From NCBI RefSeq assembly GCF_937997465.1, contig NZ_CALKTQ010000244.1, forward strand, positions 1 through 15,697: a stretch of DNA of 15,697 nucleotides. The letters run 5' to 3'. Both the position numbers and the translations under genes were made by a program. The stretch is from an uncultured Campylobacter sp. (GTDB taxonomy: Bacteria > Campylobacterota > Campylobacteria > Campylobacterales > Campylobacteraceae). How positions within the stretch are numbered: the first letter of the stretch is position 1; every line of letters begins with the position of its first letter. The notes beneath the pieces were generated by a model. That model ran no database searches and had not been told where the DNA came from. It worked only from the letters and a program-made list of their open reading frames with translations. Of the stretch, positions 1 through 6,626 are shown piece by piece.

Positions 1-533
1 TGGAGGGCGAGGAGTCAAGGTGGCTCCACCTCCTCATAAAAGGCTCGATCAAACTCTATAAAATCGGCCCTAAAGGCAAAGAGATTTTTATGCATCAATT
101 TAACGGGATTAGCTTCGTAGCCGAGCTTGCCAACTTTGAAAATATCAAATTTCCGGCGACGGCGATATTTTTAACGGGCGGCGAGGTGCTAAAAATCGAC
201 TATGATAAATTTTACGCCGAGTTTTTATCAAACCCGCGCGTCTCGCTGCAAATCATCAAATCGCTCTCGCAAAAGCTAAAAATCGCAAGCGAGCTAATAC
301 ATCAAGAGCTCGTGCTAAACTCCGAGGCAAAGGTCGCGAGCTTTCTCGTTAATCACGCCGATCTTTTTAACGAGCTAAAACACATCAAAATAGCCTCCAT
401 CCTAAACATCACTCCAGAGACGTTTTCAAGGATATTGGCAAAATTTAAAACCCAAAATTTGATTGAGTTAGACGCAAATAATAAAATCATAAATATCGCT
501 ACAAACGAGCTTTCGGAGATGTTTGAGGGATAA
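1..533 (+). CDS. Crp/Fnr-family transcriptional regulator, 3' part (5' end outside window)
   Basis: The reading frame is open from position 3 to the stop at 533, so the gene begins upstream of the window. The first visible residues (EGEESRWLHLLIKGSIKLY) resemble the second half of a cyclic-nucleotide-binding-like beta-roll. A dimerisation helix follows (NPRVSLQIIKSLSQKLKIAS), then a C-terminal winged helix whose recognition part reads IASILNITPETFSRILAKF. That HTH pattern is typical of Crp/Fnr regulators. The ATG at 90 lies inside the sensory domain and is not the real start. The N-terminus, where any Fnr-type cysteines would be, is not visible, so I cannot say whether it senses oxygen, nitric oxide or a nucleotide. 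The gene is convergent with mrdA, 88 bp away. The family call is firm; the particular regulator is unknown. Confidence 0.88.
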   Translation, partial: EGEESRWLHLLIKGSIKLYKIGPKGKEIFMHQFNGISFVAELANFENIKFPATAIFLTGGEVLKIDYDKFYAEFLSNPRVSLQIIKSLSQKLKIASELIHQELVLNSEAKVASFLVNHADLFNELKHIKIASILNITPETFSRILAKFKTQNLIELDANNKIINIATNELSEMFEG

Positions 534-621
534 ATTCGGCTTGCCGGTTTTGTAAATTTAACTCATAATCCGCAAGAATTTTAGAAATTTGATTAAATTT
601 GACGTCATTTAACGCCGAATT

Positions 622-2466
622 TTAATTTTTCTTCTTTTGTGCGGCTTCGGTATCGGCTAGCGAAGTGATTTCGTATTTTTTATCGATGTAGCCCATTTCT
701 AGTAGCTTATTAAAGATTTTAGCCGTGAGAGGTCCCGCAGCCAGACCGCCGTGTCCGCCGTGCTCGATGATAACGGTAACGGCATAGCGAGGCTCCTCGT
801 AAGGTCCATAGGTCGTGACCCACGCGTGCGAGCGGCGCAGATACTCCATGTCCTCTTCTTTCATACGCTTTTTTTCGGCCTGCGAGATGCCCACGACCTG
901 CGCGGTACCAGTTTTTGCCGCTAGCGTGAGTTTTGCCTCTTTAAAATACTTATGCGCTGTGCCTTTTTTGTGATTTACGACCTCGTACATCGCTCTTTGG
1001 ACGTACGGTAGCTGCTTTTTCTCAAACGGCGTGAGGATATCATCGGCAGGCTCAAATTTAACCTCCTCGCCGTTTACGCTGCGTAAAAAATGCGGAACGA
1101 TATTTTTACCCGTCGCTAGTATGCCCGTATAGCGCACCACCTGCATCGGCGTCACGAGGAAGTTGCCCTGCCCAATCGAAGTAATGAGCGTCTCGCCCTG
1201 ATACCACGGCTGAGCGTATTTTTGCATCTTCCACTCGCGTCCGGGCACGATACCGACAAATTCATTTGGCAGATCCACTCCGCTTTTTTGCCCAAACCCC
1301 AGCCGCTCTAAAACCGGCGAAATAGCGTCTATACCGACCTTTAGGCTGCCCTTATAAAAATAATCGTCGCAGCTCTCGCGGATGGCTGAGTTCATATCTA
1401 TAAAGCCGTGTCCGTAGACATTCCAGCAGCGAAAATTTCGCCCTCCAAGCTCAAATGAGCCAGAGCAAAAATACCCATCGGAGCGGTTCATCTTGCCAGT
1501 ATCTAAAAACGCCATCGCCACGCCCATTTTGATAACCGAGCCCGGCGGATAAAGACCGTTTACGAGTTTGTTCGTAAATGGATGATCAATGCTTTTAACG
1601 AGCTCGTCCCACTTAGCCTGTGATAACCCCGTAACGAACGGGTTTAAATCATACTCTGGGAAGCTGCCCGCAGCCAGTATCGAGCCGTCTCTCACGTCCA
1701 TCACGATGATAACGCCCGCGTTATCGCCGAAAATTTCCTCGATGTACTTTTGCATCTCAAGGTCGATCGTGAGCGAGATATCCGAGCTTTGAGGATAGCT
1801 CACCGAGATCTCCTCGACCTCCTGATTTAGCGCATTTACTTTTACCTTTCGCACGCCCTCTTGCCCCTGCAAAACAGAGTTATAAAAGCGCTCCGTACCG
1901 CTTCTGCCAGTGTGATTGGTTAGCTTTGCGACAGGGTCGGACTCGACGTCTTGCTGATTTGCGCGGCCGACGTAGCCGATGATGTGCGAAGCTAGGTTAT
2001 TGTATGGATAGTGGCGCTTGGAGGCCGGCTTGACCTCTAAATTTTCTCGCAGCGAGAGCTCGGCGATGCGCGGTATCATCTTGTCGTAGTCCATAAAATC
2101 GATAATCTGAATAAAATCTTGGTTATAAGGCGAGTCGGCCTTGACGTATTCGCGCTTTAGCTTCGTGACGTTTAGATCCTCGAATAAATTTTGCAAATTT
2201 GCAAGCTCTGCATCTAAAATCTCCGCCCTTTTTCCGTTTAGGTGTGGCTTTAAAGCAACGGAAAAGCCGAGGCGATTTACCGCCATCGGACGGCCTTTGG
2301 CGTCTAAAATCAGCCCCCTGACGGGAGCTAGATACTGCGTTTTTACCGCATTTTGCTCGGCGATCTCTTCGTAAAAGTCGTTTGATTTGACGCTAAGGTA
2401 ATAAACTCGCACCAGCAAAAGCACCCAGACGCTAAATATGATGCCAAAGACTATGCGCATCCTCAT
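622..2466 (-). CDS. mrdA: Penicillin-binding protein 2 (peptidoglycan D,D-transpeptidase)
   Basis: A 614-residue class B penicillin-binding protein that cross-links peptidoglycan during cell elongation, acting in the periplasm from an inner-membrane anchor. Residues ~4-26 form one transmembrane helix. The dimerisation region follows (VRGLILDAKGRPMAVN, 49-64; YPYNNLASHIIGYVGR, 153-168). The transpeptidase domain has all three active-site motifs: SVIK at 310-313 with catalytic Ser310, SCD at 365-367 (the SxD form usual in PBP2), and KTG at 518-520. Length fits the MrdA family. The ATG at 2466 overlaps the stop of the upstream membrane-protein gene by 4 bp (ATGA), so the two are probably translationally coupled. 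In many bacteria PBP2 works with RodA, MreC and MreD; no rodA is seen here. The family call is secure, and mrdA rather than ftsI rests on the SxD motif and the neighbour. Confidence 0.95.
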   Translation of the reverse strand: MRMRIVFGIIFSVWVLLLVRVYYLSVKSNDFYEEIAEQNAVKTQYLAPVRGLILDAKGRPMAVNRLGFSVALKPHLNGKRAEILDAELANLQNLFEDLNVTKLKREYVKADSPYNQDFIQIIDFMDYDKMIPRIAELSLRENLEVKPASKRHYPYNNLASHIIGYVGRANQQDVESDPVAKLTNHTGRSGTERFYNSVLQGQEGVRKVKVNALNQEVEEISVSYPQSSDISLTIDLEMQKYIEEIFGDNAGVIIVMDVRDGSILAAGSFPEYDLNPFVTGLSQAKWDELVKSIDHPFTNKLVNGLYPPGSVIKMGVAMAFLDTGKMNRSDGYFCSGSFELGGRNFRCWNVYGHGFIDMNSAIRESCDDYFYKGSLKVGIDAISPVLERLGFGQKSGVDLPNEFVGIVPGREWKMQKYAQPWYQGETLITSIGQGNFLVTPMQVVRYTGILATGKNIVPHFLRSVNGEEVKFEPADDILTPFEKKQLPYVQRAMYEVVNHKKGTAHKYFKEAKLTLAAKTGTAQVVGISQAEKKRMKEEDMEYLRRSHAWVTTYGPYEEPRYAVTVIIEHGGHGGLAAGPLTAKIFNKLLEMGYIDKKYEITSLADTEAAQKKKN

Positions 2467-2966
2467 AAGCGCCCCCTAAACAAAATCACCGCCAAAACAG
2501 ACTCCACGCCGACGTAGATCAGGTACTCGTAGTCAAATTTTAGCATAGGCAAATTTGCCACGTAAGATATAAAAGAGCTCGTCGCGCAGGTCCAAACGTA
2601 GCCGCTAGCGACGAATCCCACTGCCAAAAGCTCCCTTGATTTTAGCGTAACAATGAGCCAGTCGGACATAAAATGATAAAAAAGCATAAACGCAATCACC
2701 GCCGAAAACAGCGCAAACCCATGCGCCTGCTCGGCAAAAGTGAGGTAAAACAGACAAAAATACCACTCCTTGCCAAACTCTTTGAGCGTCTTTTGCTTTT
2801 GCAAGGTTAGCGTGATCATATAAGTAAAAAATATCCCGATAAGAGGCGGTAGGTGCGTAAATACGGTCGTTATGCTCTGATAAAACACAAGAAAAACAAC
2901 CCAAGCAAGCTGCTTTAAAAATCGCTTCTCTGCTCCCAGTCTTCGCATCGCCGCACTCGTTTGCAT
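2463..2966 (-). CDS. Integral membrane protein, MreD-like by position and topology
   Basis: A 167-residue, very hydrophobic protein with about five predicted transmembrane segments (roughly residues 17-33, 38-55, 68-106, 112-138 and 147-163; the third may be two helices). There is no catalytic motif. It lies directly upstream of mrdA with a 4-bp overlap. Size, topology and position match MreD, the small membrane partner in the mreC-mreD-mrdA elongasome order of many bacteria. The sequence itself is too generic for me to confirm MreD, so this is inference from context. The ATG at 2966 has no clear Shine-Dalgarno; the in-frame ATG at 2948 (MRRLGAEKRF) is an equally plausible start. A 118-bp gap to engB, filled with AAATTT words, separates it from the rest of the operon. 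The equivalent C. jejuni gene is, as I remember it, annotated only as hypothetical. Confidence 0.72.
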   Translation of the reverse strand: MQTSAAMRRLGAEKRFLKQLAWVVFLVFYQSITTVFTHLPPLIGIFFTYMITLTLQKQKTLKEFGKEWYFCLFYLTFAEQAHGFALFSAVIAFMLFYHFMSDWLIVTLKSRELLAVGFVASGYVWTCATSSFISYVANLPMLKFDYEYLIYVGVESVLAVILFRGRL

Positions 2967-2982
2967 GGTTATAAATTTATAG

Positions 2983-3030
2983 CTAAATTTATAAATTTGG
3001 CCTTGGCGGCGCTTAAATTTGTAAATTTAG
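2983..3030. repeat. 16-bp inverted repeat in an AAATTT-dense intergenic gap
   Basis: Arms 2983-2998 and 3015-3030 are complementary at 15 of 16 positions, and the one exception is a T/G pair that still wobbles in plus-strand RNA. The loop is 16 nt (2999-3014). It lies between engB and the MreD-like gene, which are both transcribed leftwards. Both arms are made of AAATTT words, seven of which fall between 2973 and 3063, so part of the symmetry follows from word repetition. There is no T-tract to make a convincing minus-strand terminator. It might be an attenuating stem, an mRNA-stability element, or chance. Confidence 0.45.
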
Positions 3031-3084
3031 TTAGAAAATTTGATGGTAAAAATGCCAAAATTTGCCTGCGGCTTTTTGATTTCA

Positions 3085-3708
3085 TTACAGCCCCAGCGCG
3101 TTTAGATATATAAGCTCGTTTGCCTTTTCTACGCCTGTTTTTTTAAGCGCCGAAACGAAATGTGCGCCCGGATAGACCTTTAAAACCGCGCTTTTTTGGC
3201 TTTGATTTAGCTTGTCTGATTTGGTGAGGAAATTTAAAATCTTTTGATCGGGGCGTAGGAAGCTTTGCAAATAGTCGTTTACGTCTTTATCTATCTGCAT
3301 ATCAAACTGGCGCGAGTCGATGAGATGTACGAAAAGCTTGATGTTGGCTCTAAATTTTAGATATTCGTCAAGATTTTTTCTCCACTGCGCATGCATGCTT
3401 TTAGCCACTTTGGCATATCCAAAGCCCGGTAAATCAACGAAGGTCAAATTTGCCCTCTCCTCGCTTAGCTCGCCTTGCTCGTTTTTGGTGCCGCGCGCAT
3501 ACTCGACCTCGAAAAAATTTATGAGGCGCGTTTTGCCTGGCGTCGAGCTGCTCTTGGCCAGGCCTTTTTGATTTACGAGAGCGTTTATGAGGCTGCTTTT
3601 GCCCACGTTTGAGCGCCCCAGAAACGCCACTTCGCTAGAGTTTGCAGGCGGAGCTAGCGAGATGTCGGGCGCTGAAACTAGAAATTTTGCGTTTAAAACG
3701 CGGATCAC
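3085..3708 (-). CDS. engB: Ribosome-biogenesis GTPase EngB (YsxC/YihA)
   Basis: A 207-residue, single-domain TRAFAC GTPase needed for late assembly of the 50S ribosomal subunit. All G motifs are visible: G1 GRSNVGKS at 31-38, the switch I threonine region STPGKT at 55-60, G3 DLPGFG at 92-97, G4 TKSD at 162-165 and G5 SAL at 186-188. Length matches the family. The start is GTG at 3708, giving a 4-bp GTGA overlap with the lptA stop. The upstream junction therefore implies coupled translation with the LPS-transport genes. The stretch at ~71-88 (ARGTKNEQGELSEERANL) between switch I and G3 looks like a small hydrophilic loop insertion. The identification is secure. Confidence 0.96.
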   Translation of the reverse strand: MIRVLNAKFLVSAPDISLAPPANSSEVAFLGRSNVGKSSLINALVNQKGLAKSSSTPGKTRLINFFEVEYARGTKNEQGELSEERANLTFVDLPGFGYAKVAKSMHAQWRKNLDEYLKFRANIKLFVHLIDSRQFDMQIDKDVNDYLQSFLRPDQKILNFLTKSDKLNQSQKSAVLKVYPGAHFVSALKKTGVEKANELIYLNALGL

Positions 3709-4181
3709 TTTTTGTCCTCAACCTGGAATATAAATTTGACCGGCTCTTTTTTGCCGCTGTTTACGTTGTACGTGCCGCTGTTTTGATTGACCGTGATCTT
3801 TTCGCCATAGACTTTTTTATCAGTCTCTATCTCGTGCAAAAAGCCGTTGCCGTTTATCGTATATAAATTTGGCGCAGGTTCGTAAATAAGCTCGCTACCG
3901 CTACCGTCGTATGTTTTATTTTTGATAAATACTCTAAATTTGGCATTGCCGGAAGCGACGTATTTTAGCGGATTTCGCTTTTTGTCGAAATATATCACTA
4001 CCAAATTTGCAGTGAGCGTATCCTTGCCTTTTTTAATATTTACATTGCCTTTAAATTCGCTTATTTGTTTGCCTTCGTCAGCATAAAACTCGTCCGCTGT
4101 GATCTCCACCTGCTCTGCTAAAAGCGGTAAAGCGCTAAGCGCCAAAACTAAAGCCACTTTTTTAAAACCAAAATTTATCAT
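3705..4181 (-). CDS. lptA: LPS-transport periplasmic bridge protein LptA (OstA-like)
   Basis: A 158-residue secreted protein with a clear signal peptide (positive MINFGFKK, a hydrophobic core, then LPLLA; cleavage probably after Ala22). The mature part has the beta-jellyroll pattern of the OstA/LptA fold: VEITADEFYADEGKQISEFKG near the mature N-terminus, the GNVNIKKGKDTLTANLVVIY strand pair, and NAKFRVFIKNKTYDGSGSELIY. LptA forms the periplasmic bridge carrying LPS or LOS from the inner to the outer membrane. lptC is immediately upstream (8-bp gap) and kdsC before that, a kdsC-lptC-lptA order also found in enterobacteria, which strengthens the call. The lptC stop and the GGA of the likely ribosome binding site for ATG 4181 overlap (TAGGACGGAAAATG). 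It ends in a 4-bp overlap with engB. Confidence 0.88.
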   Translation of the reverse strand: MINFGFKKVALVLALSALPLLAEQVEITADEFYADEGKQISEFKGNVNIKKGKDTLTANLVVIYFDKKRNPLKYVASGNAKFRVFIKNKTYDGSGSELIYEPAPNLYTINGNGFLHEIETDKKVYGEKITVNQNSGTYNVNSGKKEPVKFIFQVEDKK

Positions 4182-4189
4182 TTTCCGTC

Positions 4190-4717
4190 CTATCTTTTTC
4201 TATCTTGCTCTATCAAAGCAAAGGCCTTTTTGATATAAGCTTTTTTTAACTCAAAGTCATAAACCAGGGCTTTGCCGACTATTTTATCTTCGTTCTTCGT
4301 TAGCGTAAAAGGCGTTTGCGTAGTAGCTACTTTAGTGGCAGTACTATAAATGACCTCGTCTGATAAAAAGGTCAAATTTTCATTATTTGCATAGCGCGCG
4401 TTACCCTTAAGTATAATTCGACCGCCGTTATAAAACGCTTTATCGGAGCTCACGTTATGCTCTTTGTTATCTTTAAAAATTTCCGCTCTAAATTTTATAA
4501 ATTCGTCAAATTCGGAGTATCTATTCCACGTATCGGCTTCATATCTGGCATTTACTACAGTAGCATTTATCTCGTAGTCAGTGACTGCGTTCATCTGCAT
4601 GTTTGTAGTCACTTCGCCACCCTTTAATAGCTCGCTATAGTAAGGCTCCTCAATCGCCAAATAAACCATCGCAACGCTAAAAACGCTGACGACTAGGTAA
4701 AAAATCCTTATAACCAA
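4190..4717 (-). CDS. lptC: LptC-like LPS export accessory protein
   Basis: A 175-residue protein with one N-terminal membrane anchor (residues ~2-22, IRIFYLVVSVFSVAMVYLAI) and a periplasmic beta-rich domain. The domain reads as LptC: a run of short strands such as VVNARYEADTWNRYSEFDEF, NVSSDKAFYNGGRIILKGNA and LTFLSDEVIYSTATKVATTQ, which is the usual LptC/LptA-like repeating pattern. LptC sits with LptBFG and passes LPS to LptA. The only workable start is TTG at 4717, inside the end of kdsC (10-bp overlap), because later starts would remove the anchor. Sequence conservation in LptC is low, so the call leans on topology and on the kdsC-lptC-lptA order. Confidence 0.82.
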   Translation of the reverse strand: MVIRIFYLVVSVFSVAMVYLAIEEPYYSELLKGGEVTTNMQMNAVTDYEINATVVNARYEADTWNRYSEFDEFIKFRAEIFKDNKEHNVSSDKAFYNGGRIILKGNARYANNENLTFLSDEVIYSTATKVATTQTPFTLTKNEDKIVGKALVYDFELKKAYIKKAFALIEQDRKR

Positions 4718-5196
4718 CGCTTAGCCCACTCTTGCATTAAGCCCTCGCTGCGGATAAGTATCTCTATCATCTCGCGCACCGCGCCGTTGCCGCCTTTGTA
4801 GTTGAGCCTCGTTCTTACTTCAAGCTCTTTGATCGCATTTTTCGGTTTAAAGCTCCATCCGACGCTTTTTAGTAGCTTGTAGTCGTTGTAATCGTCACCT
4901 ATTGCTGCTGCATTTTCAAACTCGAGTCCTTCAAATTTAAGTATCTGTTTTGCGGTTTCAAATTTATCGCTAATGCCTTGATAGACGTGCGTTATCTTTA
5001 GATCCTGCGCCCTTTTTTCGACGATAGGCGAGCTTCTGCCGGTGATGATCGCGACTTTTTTACCGAGCTTTAGCCAGCTCTCGATAGCGTATCCATCCTT
5101 AACGTCAAAAAATTTAAGCTCGTCGCCGTTTGGGCTATAAACGATCTTGCCGTCGGTTAGGCACCCGTCGACGTCTAAAAATATAATCTCTATCAT
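4708..5196 (-). CDS. kdsC: 3-deoxy-D-manno-octulosonate 8-phosphate phosphatase (HAD family)
   Basis: A 162-residue HAD phosphatase of the KdsC type, which dephosphorylates KDO-8-phosphate to give KDO for the LPS or LOS core. Motif I is FLDVDGCLTDG with Asp8 as nucleophile and Asp10 as acid/base. Motif II is ITGRSS (Thr52). Motif III/IV is GDDYND at 100-105. The C-terminal KGGNGAVREMIEIL (134-147) is the tail that closes the active site of a neighbouring subunit in the tetramer. The small size without a cap domain is typical. The ATG at 5196 overlaps the hisB stop by 4 bp (ATGA), and the 3' end overlaps lptC by 10 bp. The function fits its position just ahead of the LPS-transport genes. Confidence 0.94.
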   Translation of the reverse strand: MIEIIFLDVDGCLTDGKIVYSPNGDELKFFDVKDGYAIESWLKLGKKVAIITGRSSPIVEKRAQDLKITHVYQGISDKFETAKQILKFEGLEFENAAAIGDDYNDYKLLKSVGWSFKPKNAIKELEVRTRLNYKGGNGAVREMIEILIRSEGLMQEWAKRWL

Positions 5197-5756
5197 AGCA
5201 CGCCTTTCGTGCTAGGCACGCCGACTCTAGCGTTTTTGGCTAGAGCTCTTCTTAGCGCGACGGCACAGGCTTTAAAGCTCGCCTCCAAAATATGATGAGA
5301 GTTTCGTCCGCGGATTTTAGCGATATGCAAGGTGATTGCGGCATTAAATGCTAGAGCCTGGAAAAACTCATTCGCTAGCTCTATGTCGAATTCGCCGACT
5401 TTGCCATCGCTTATGCTTTCGTAGACCAAGAACGGGCGATTTGAGAGATCAAGGGCACAGTTTACCGCTGCCTCATCCATAACCACCGTTGCTTCACCAA
5501 ATCTCTCGACTCCGCTAATCGGATAAATTTTCTCGCGCAAAGCCTGCCCGATAACGATACCCACGTCCTCAACGCTGTGATGAAAATCCACGTGCAAATC
5601 GCCCTTGCAGACAAGCTTCATATCAAAAAGCGCATGCTTGCAAAAGGCCTCAAGCATGTGGTCAAAAAATCCTATGCCAGTGCTTATCTCGGATTTGCCA
5701 CTGCCGTAAATTTCAAGCTCTAGGCTGATATCCGTCTCTTTTGTCTTTCTTTGCAT
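5193..5756 (-). CDS. hisB: Imidazoleglycerol-phosphate dehydratase (monofunctional HisB)
   Basis: A 187-residue enzyme catalysing the dehydration of imidazole glycerol phosphate to imidazole acetol phosphate, a late step of histidine synthesis. Diagnostic metal-binding motifs are present: GIGFFDHML (27-35), DFHHSVEDVGI (57-67, with His59, His60 and Glu63) and GRNSHHILEASFKA (150-163, with His154, His155 and Glu158). There is no N-terminal HAD histidinol-phosphatase domain, so it is the monofunctional form, unlike the fused HisB of enterobacteria and, as I recall, C. jejuni. It starts one base after the rlpA stop (TAAGATG) and overlaps kdsC by 4 bp. No other his gene is nearby, so it is an isolated histidine gene inside an envelope operon. 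Confidence 0.97.
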   Translation of the reverse strand: MQRKTKETDISLELEIYGSGKSEISTGIGFFDHMLEAFCKHALFDMKLVCKGDLHVDFHHSVEDVGIVIGQALREKIYPISGVERFGEATVVMDEAAVNCALDLSNRPFLVYESISDGKVGEFDIELANEFFQALAFNAAITLHIAKIRGRNSHHILEASFKACAVALRRALAKNARVGVPSTKGVL

Positions 5757-5757
5757 C

Positions 5758-6626
5758 TTATTCCCTCACGAAAAATGCGCCCGAGATATGCCCTGCGCTT
5801 ATGAAGTCTTTTGCTTCCTCTTCACTTCTAAAGCCGCTTATAAATACCCTGTAAATTTTACCGCCGTCAAGATCATAGGACTTTATGACAGTATCATAGG
5901 CACCGTTGCCGTATTGTCCAGCATGCTGCCGTTTATGAGCGTTTGCGCCACTTAAATTTTTAAACGCGCCGATTTGCACCATAAAAATACCGCCGACAAA
6001 AGACTGTTGTTGCGGTTGCGCCTTAGTTTGAGTGCTCGTTTTTAGCGAGCCGCTAGGTTGTTTTGAGCTAGGCTGAGAGGATGCTACAACAGCTCCGCCG
6101 ACGTTGCCGTTAAAGCCAACAACCTCTAGTAAAACGGGGGCCGTGCCGGCGTTAAATACATCAAGCTTAACCGCGCCGGTTTTTGACAAATCTATCACGC
6201 GCCCAGCAACGAAAGGACCGCGGTCGTTTATGCGCACAATGATATTTTTACCGTTTTTTATATTCGTCACGCGCACCATAGTGTTCATCGGCAGAGTCTT
6301 ATGCGCCGCCGTCATAGCATGCATATCGTAAGTCTCACCGTTTGACGTCTTTTTACCGTGAAAATCCGGACCGTACCAACTGGCTATACCGCTAGCCCTA
6401 TCACCGACCTCGGATAATAAGTTTTTCCATTTATGGTATACGGGCGCATGGTTGCTTCATGCACACCTTTTGAACTGTTTATTTTGCCGCTCTTTTTTGA
6501 GCCGCCGCTAGCGGTAATACCGCCGGAAGGCGAGGTCAAGAACGAACAGCCGCTCATAAAAAATACAAAAAATAGACTAAAAAATATAAATTTAGCCCTA
6601 CTCGGTTGCGGCAAGTTTGGCTCCAA
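5758..6626 (-). pseudogene. rlpA: RlpA-like septal lytic transglycosylase lipoprotein, frameshifted
   Basis: Two consecutive minus-strand reading frames together make one RlpA. The first (6626 to a stop at 6384) carries a lipoprotein signal with lipobox MSGC and ends in TINGKTYYP before running out of frame. The second, shifted by -1, is open from GAG at 6411: EVGDRASGIASWYGPDFHGK, then TSNGETYD, TAAHKTLP and NDRGPFVAGRVIDLSKTGA of the double-psi beta-barrel, and a C-terminal SPOR domain (FMVQIGAFKN onward) to the stop at 5758. The break lies at about 6409-6413. Residues equivalent to the catalytic Glu, His and Asp known in Pseudomonas RlpA all fall in the second frame. An internal ATG at 6324 could restart translation, but that product lacks both the export signal and the Glu. 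The likely start is TTG 6614, with GGAG 6 nt ahead; TTG 6626 is possible. The gene overlaps the mltD end. It could be a true mutation, a sequencing error or, less likely, programmed frameshifting. Confidence 0.85.

Noticed and set aside
532..622. A 9-bp inverted repeat (AAATTCGGC / GCCGAATTT) at the convergent Crp/mrdA ends as a shared terminator
   Set aside because: The arms are 73 nt apart, with no compact stem or T-tract tied to them; probably chance.
2605..2904. A 99-codon second frame inside the MreD-like gene
   Set aside because: It lies wholly within the membrane-protein gene on the same strand, has no ribosome binding site and no recognisable domain.
6384..6440. Programmed -1 frameshifting to make full-length RlpA
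   Set aside because: There is an AAAAA run (GGA AAA ACT), but it is not a proper X XXY YYZ heptamer in the zero frame. Slipping there would replace the conserved TYYP with NLLS. A mutation or sequencing error is more likely.
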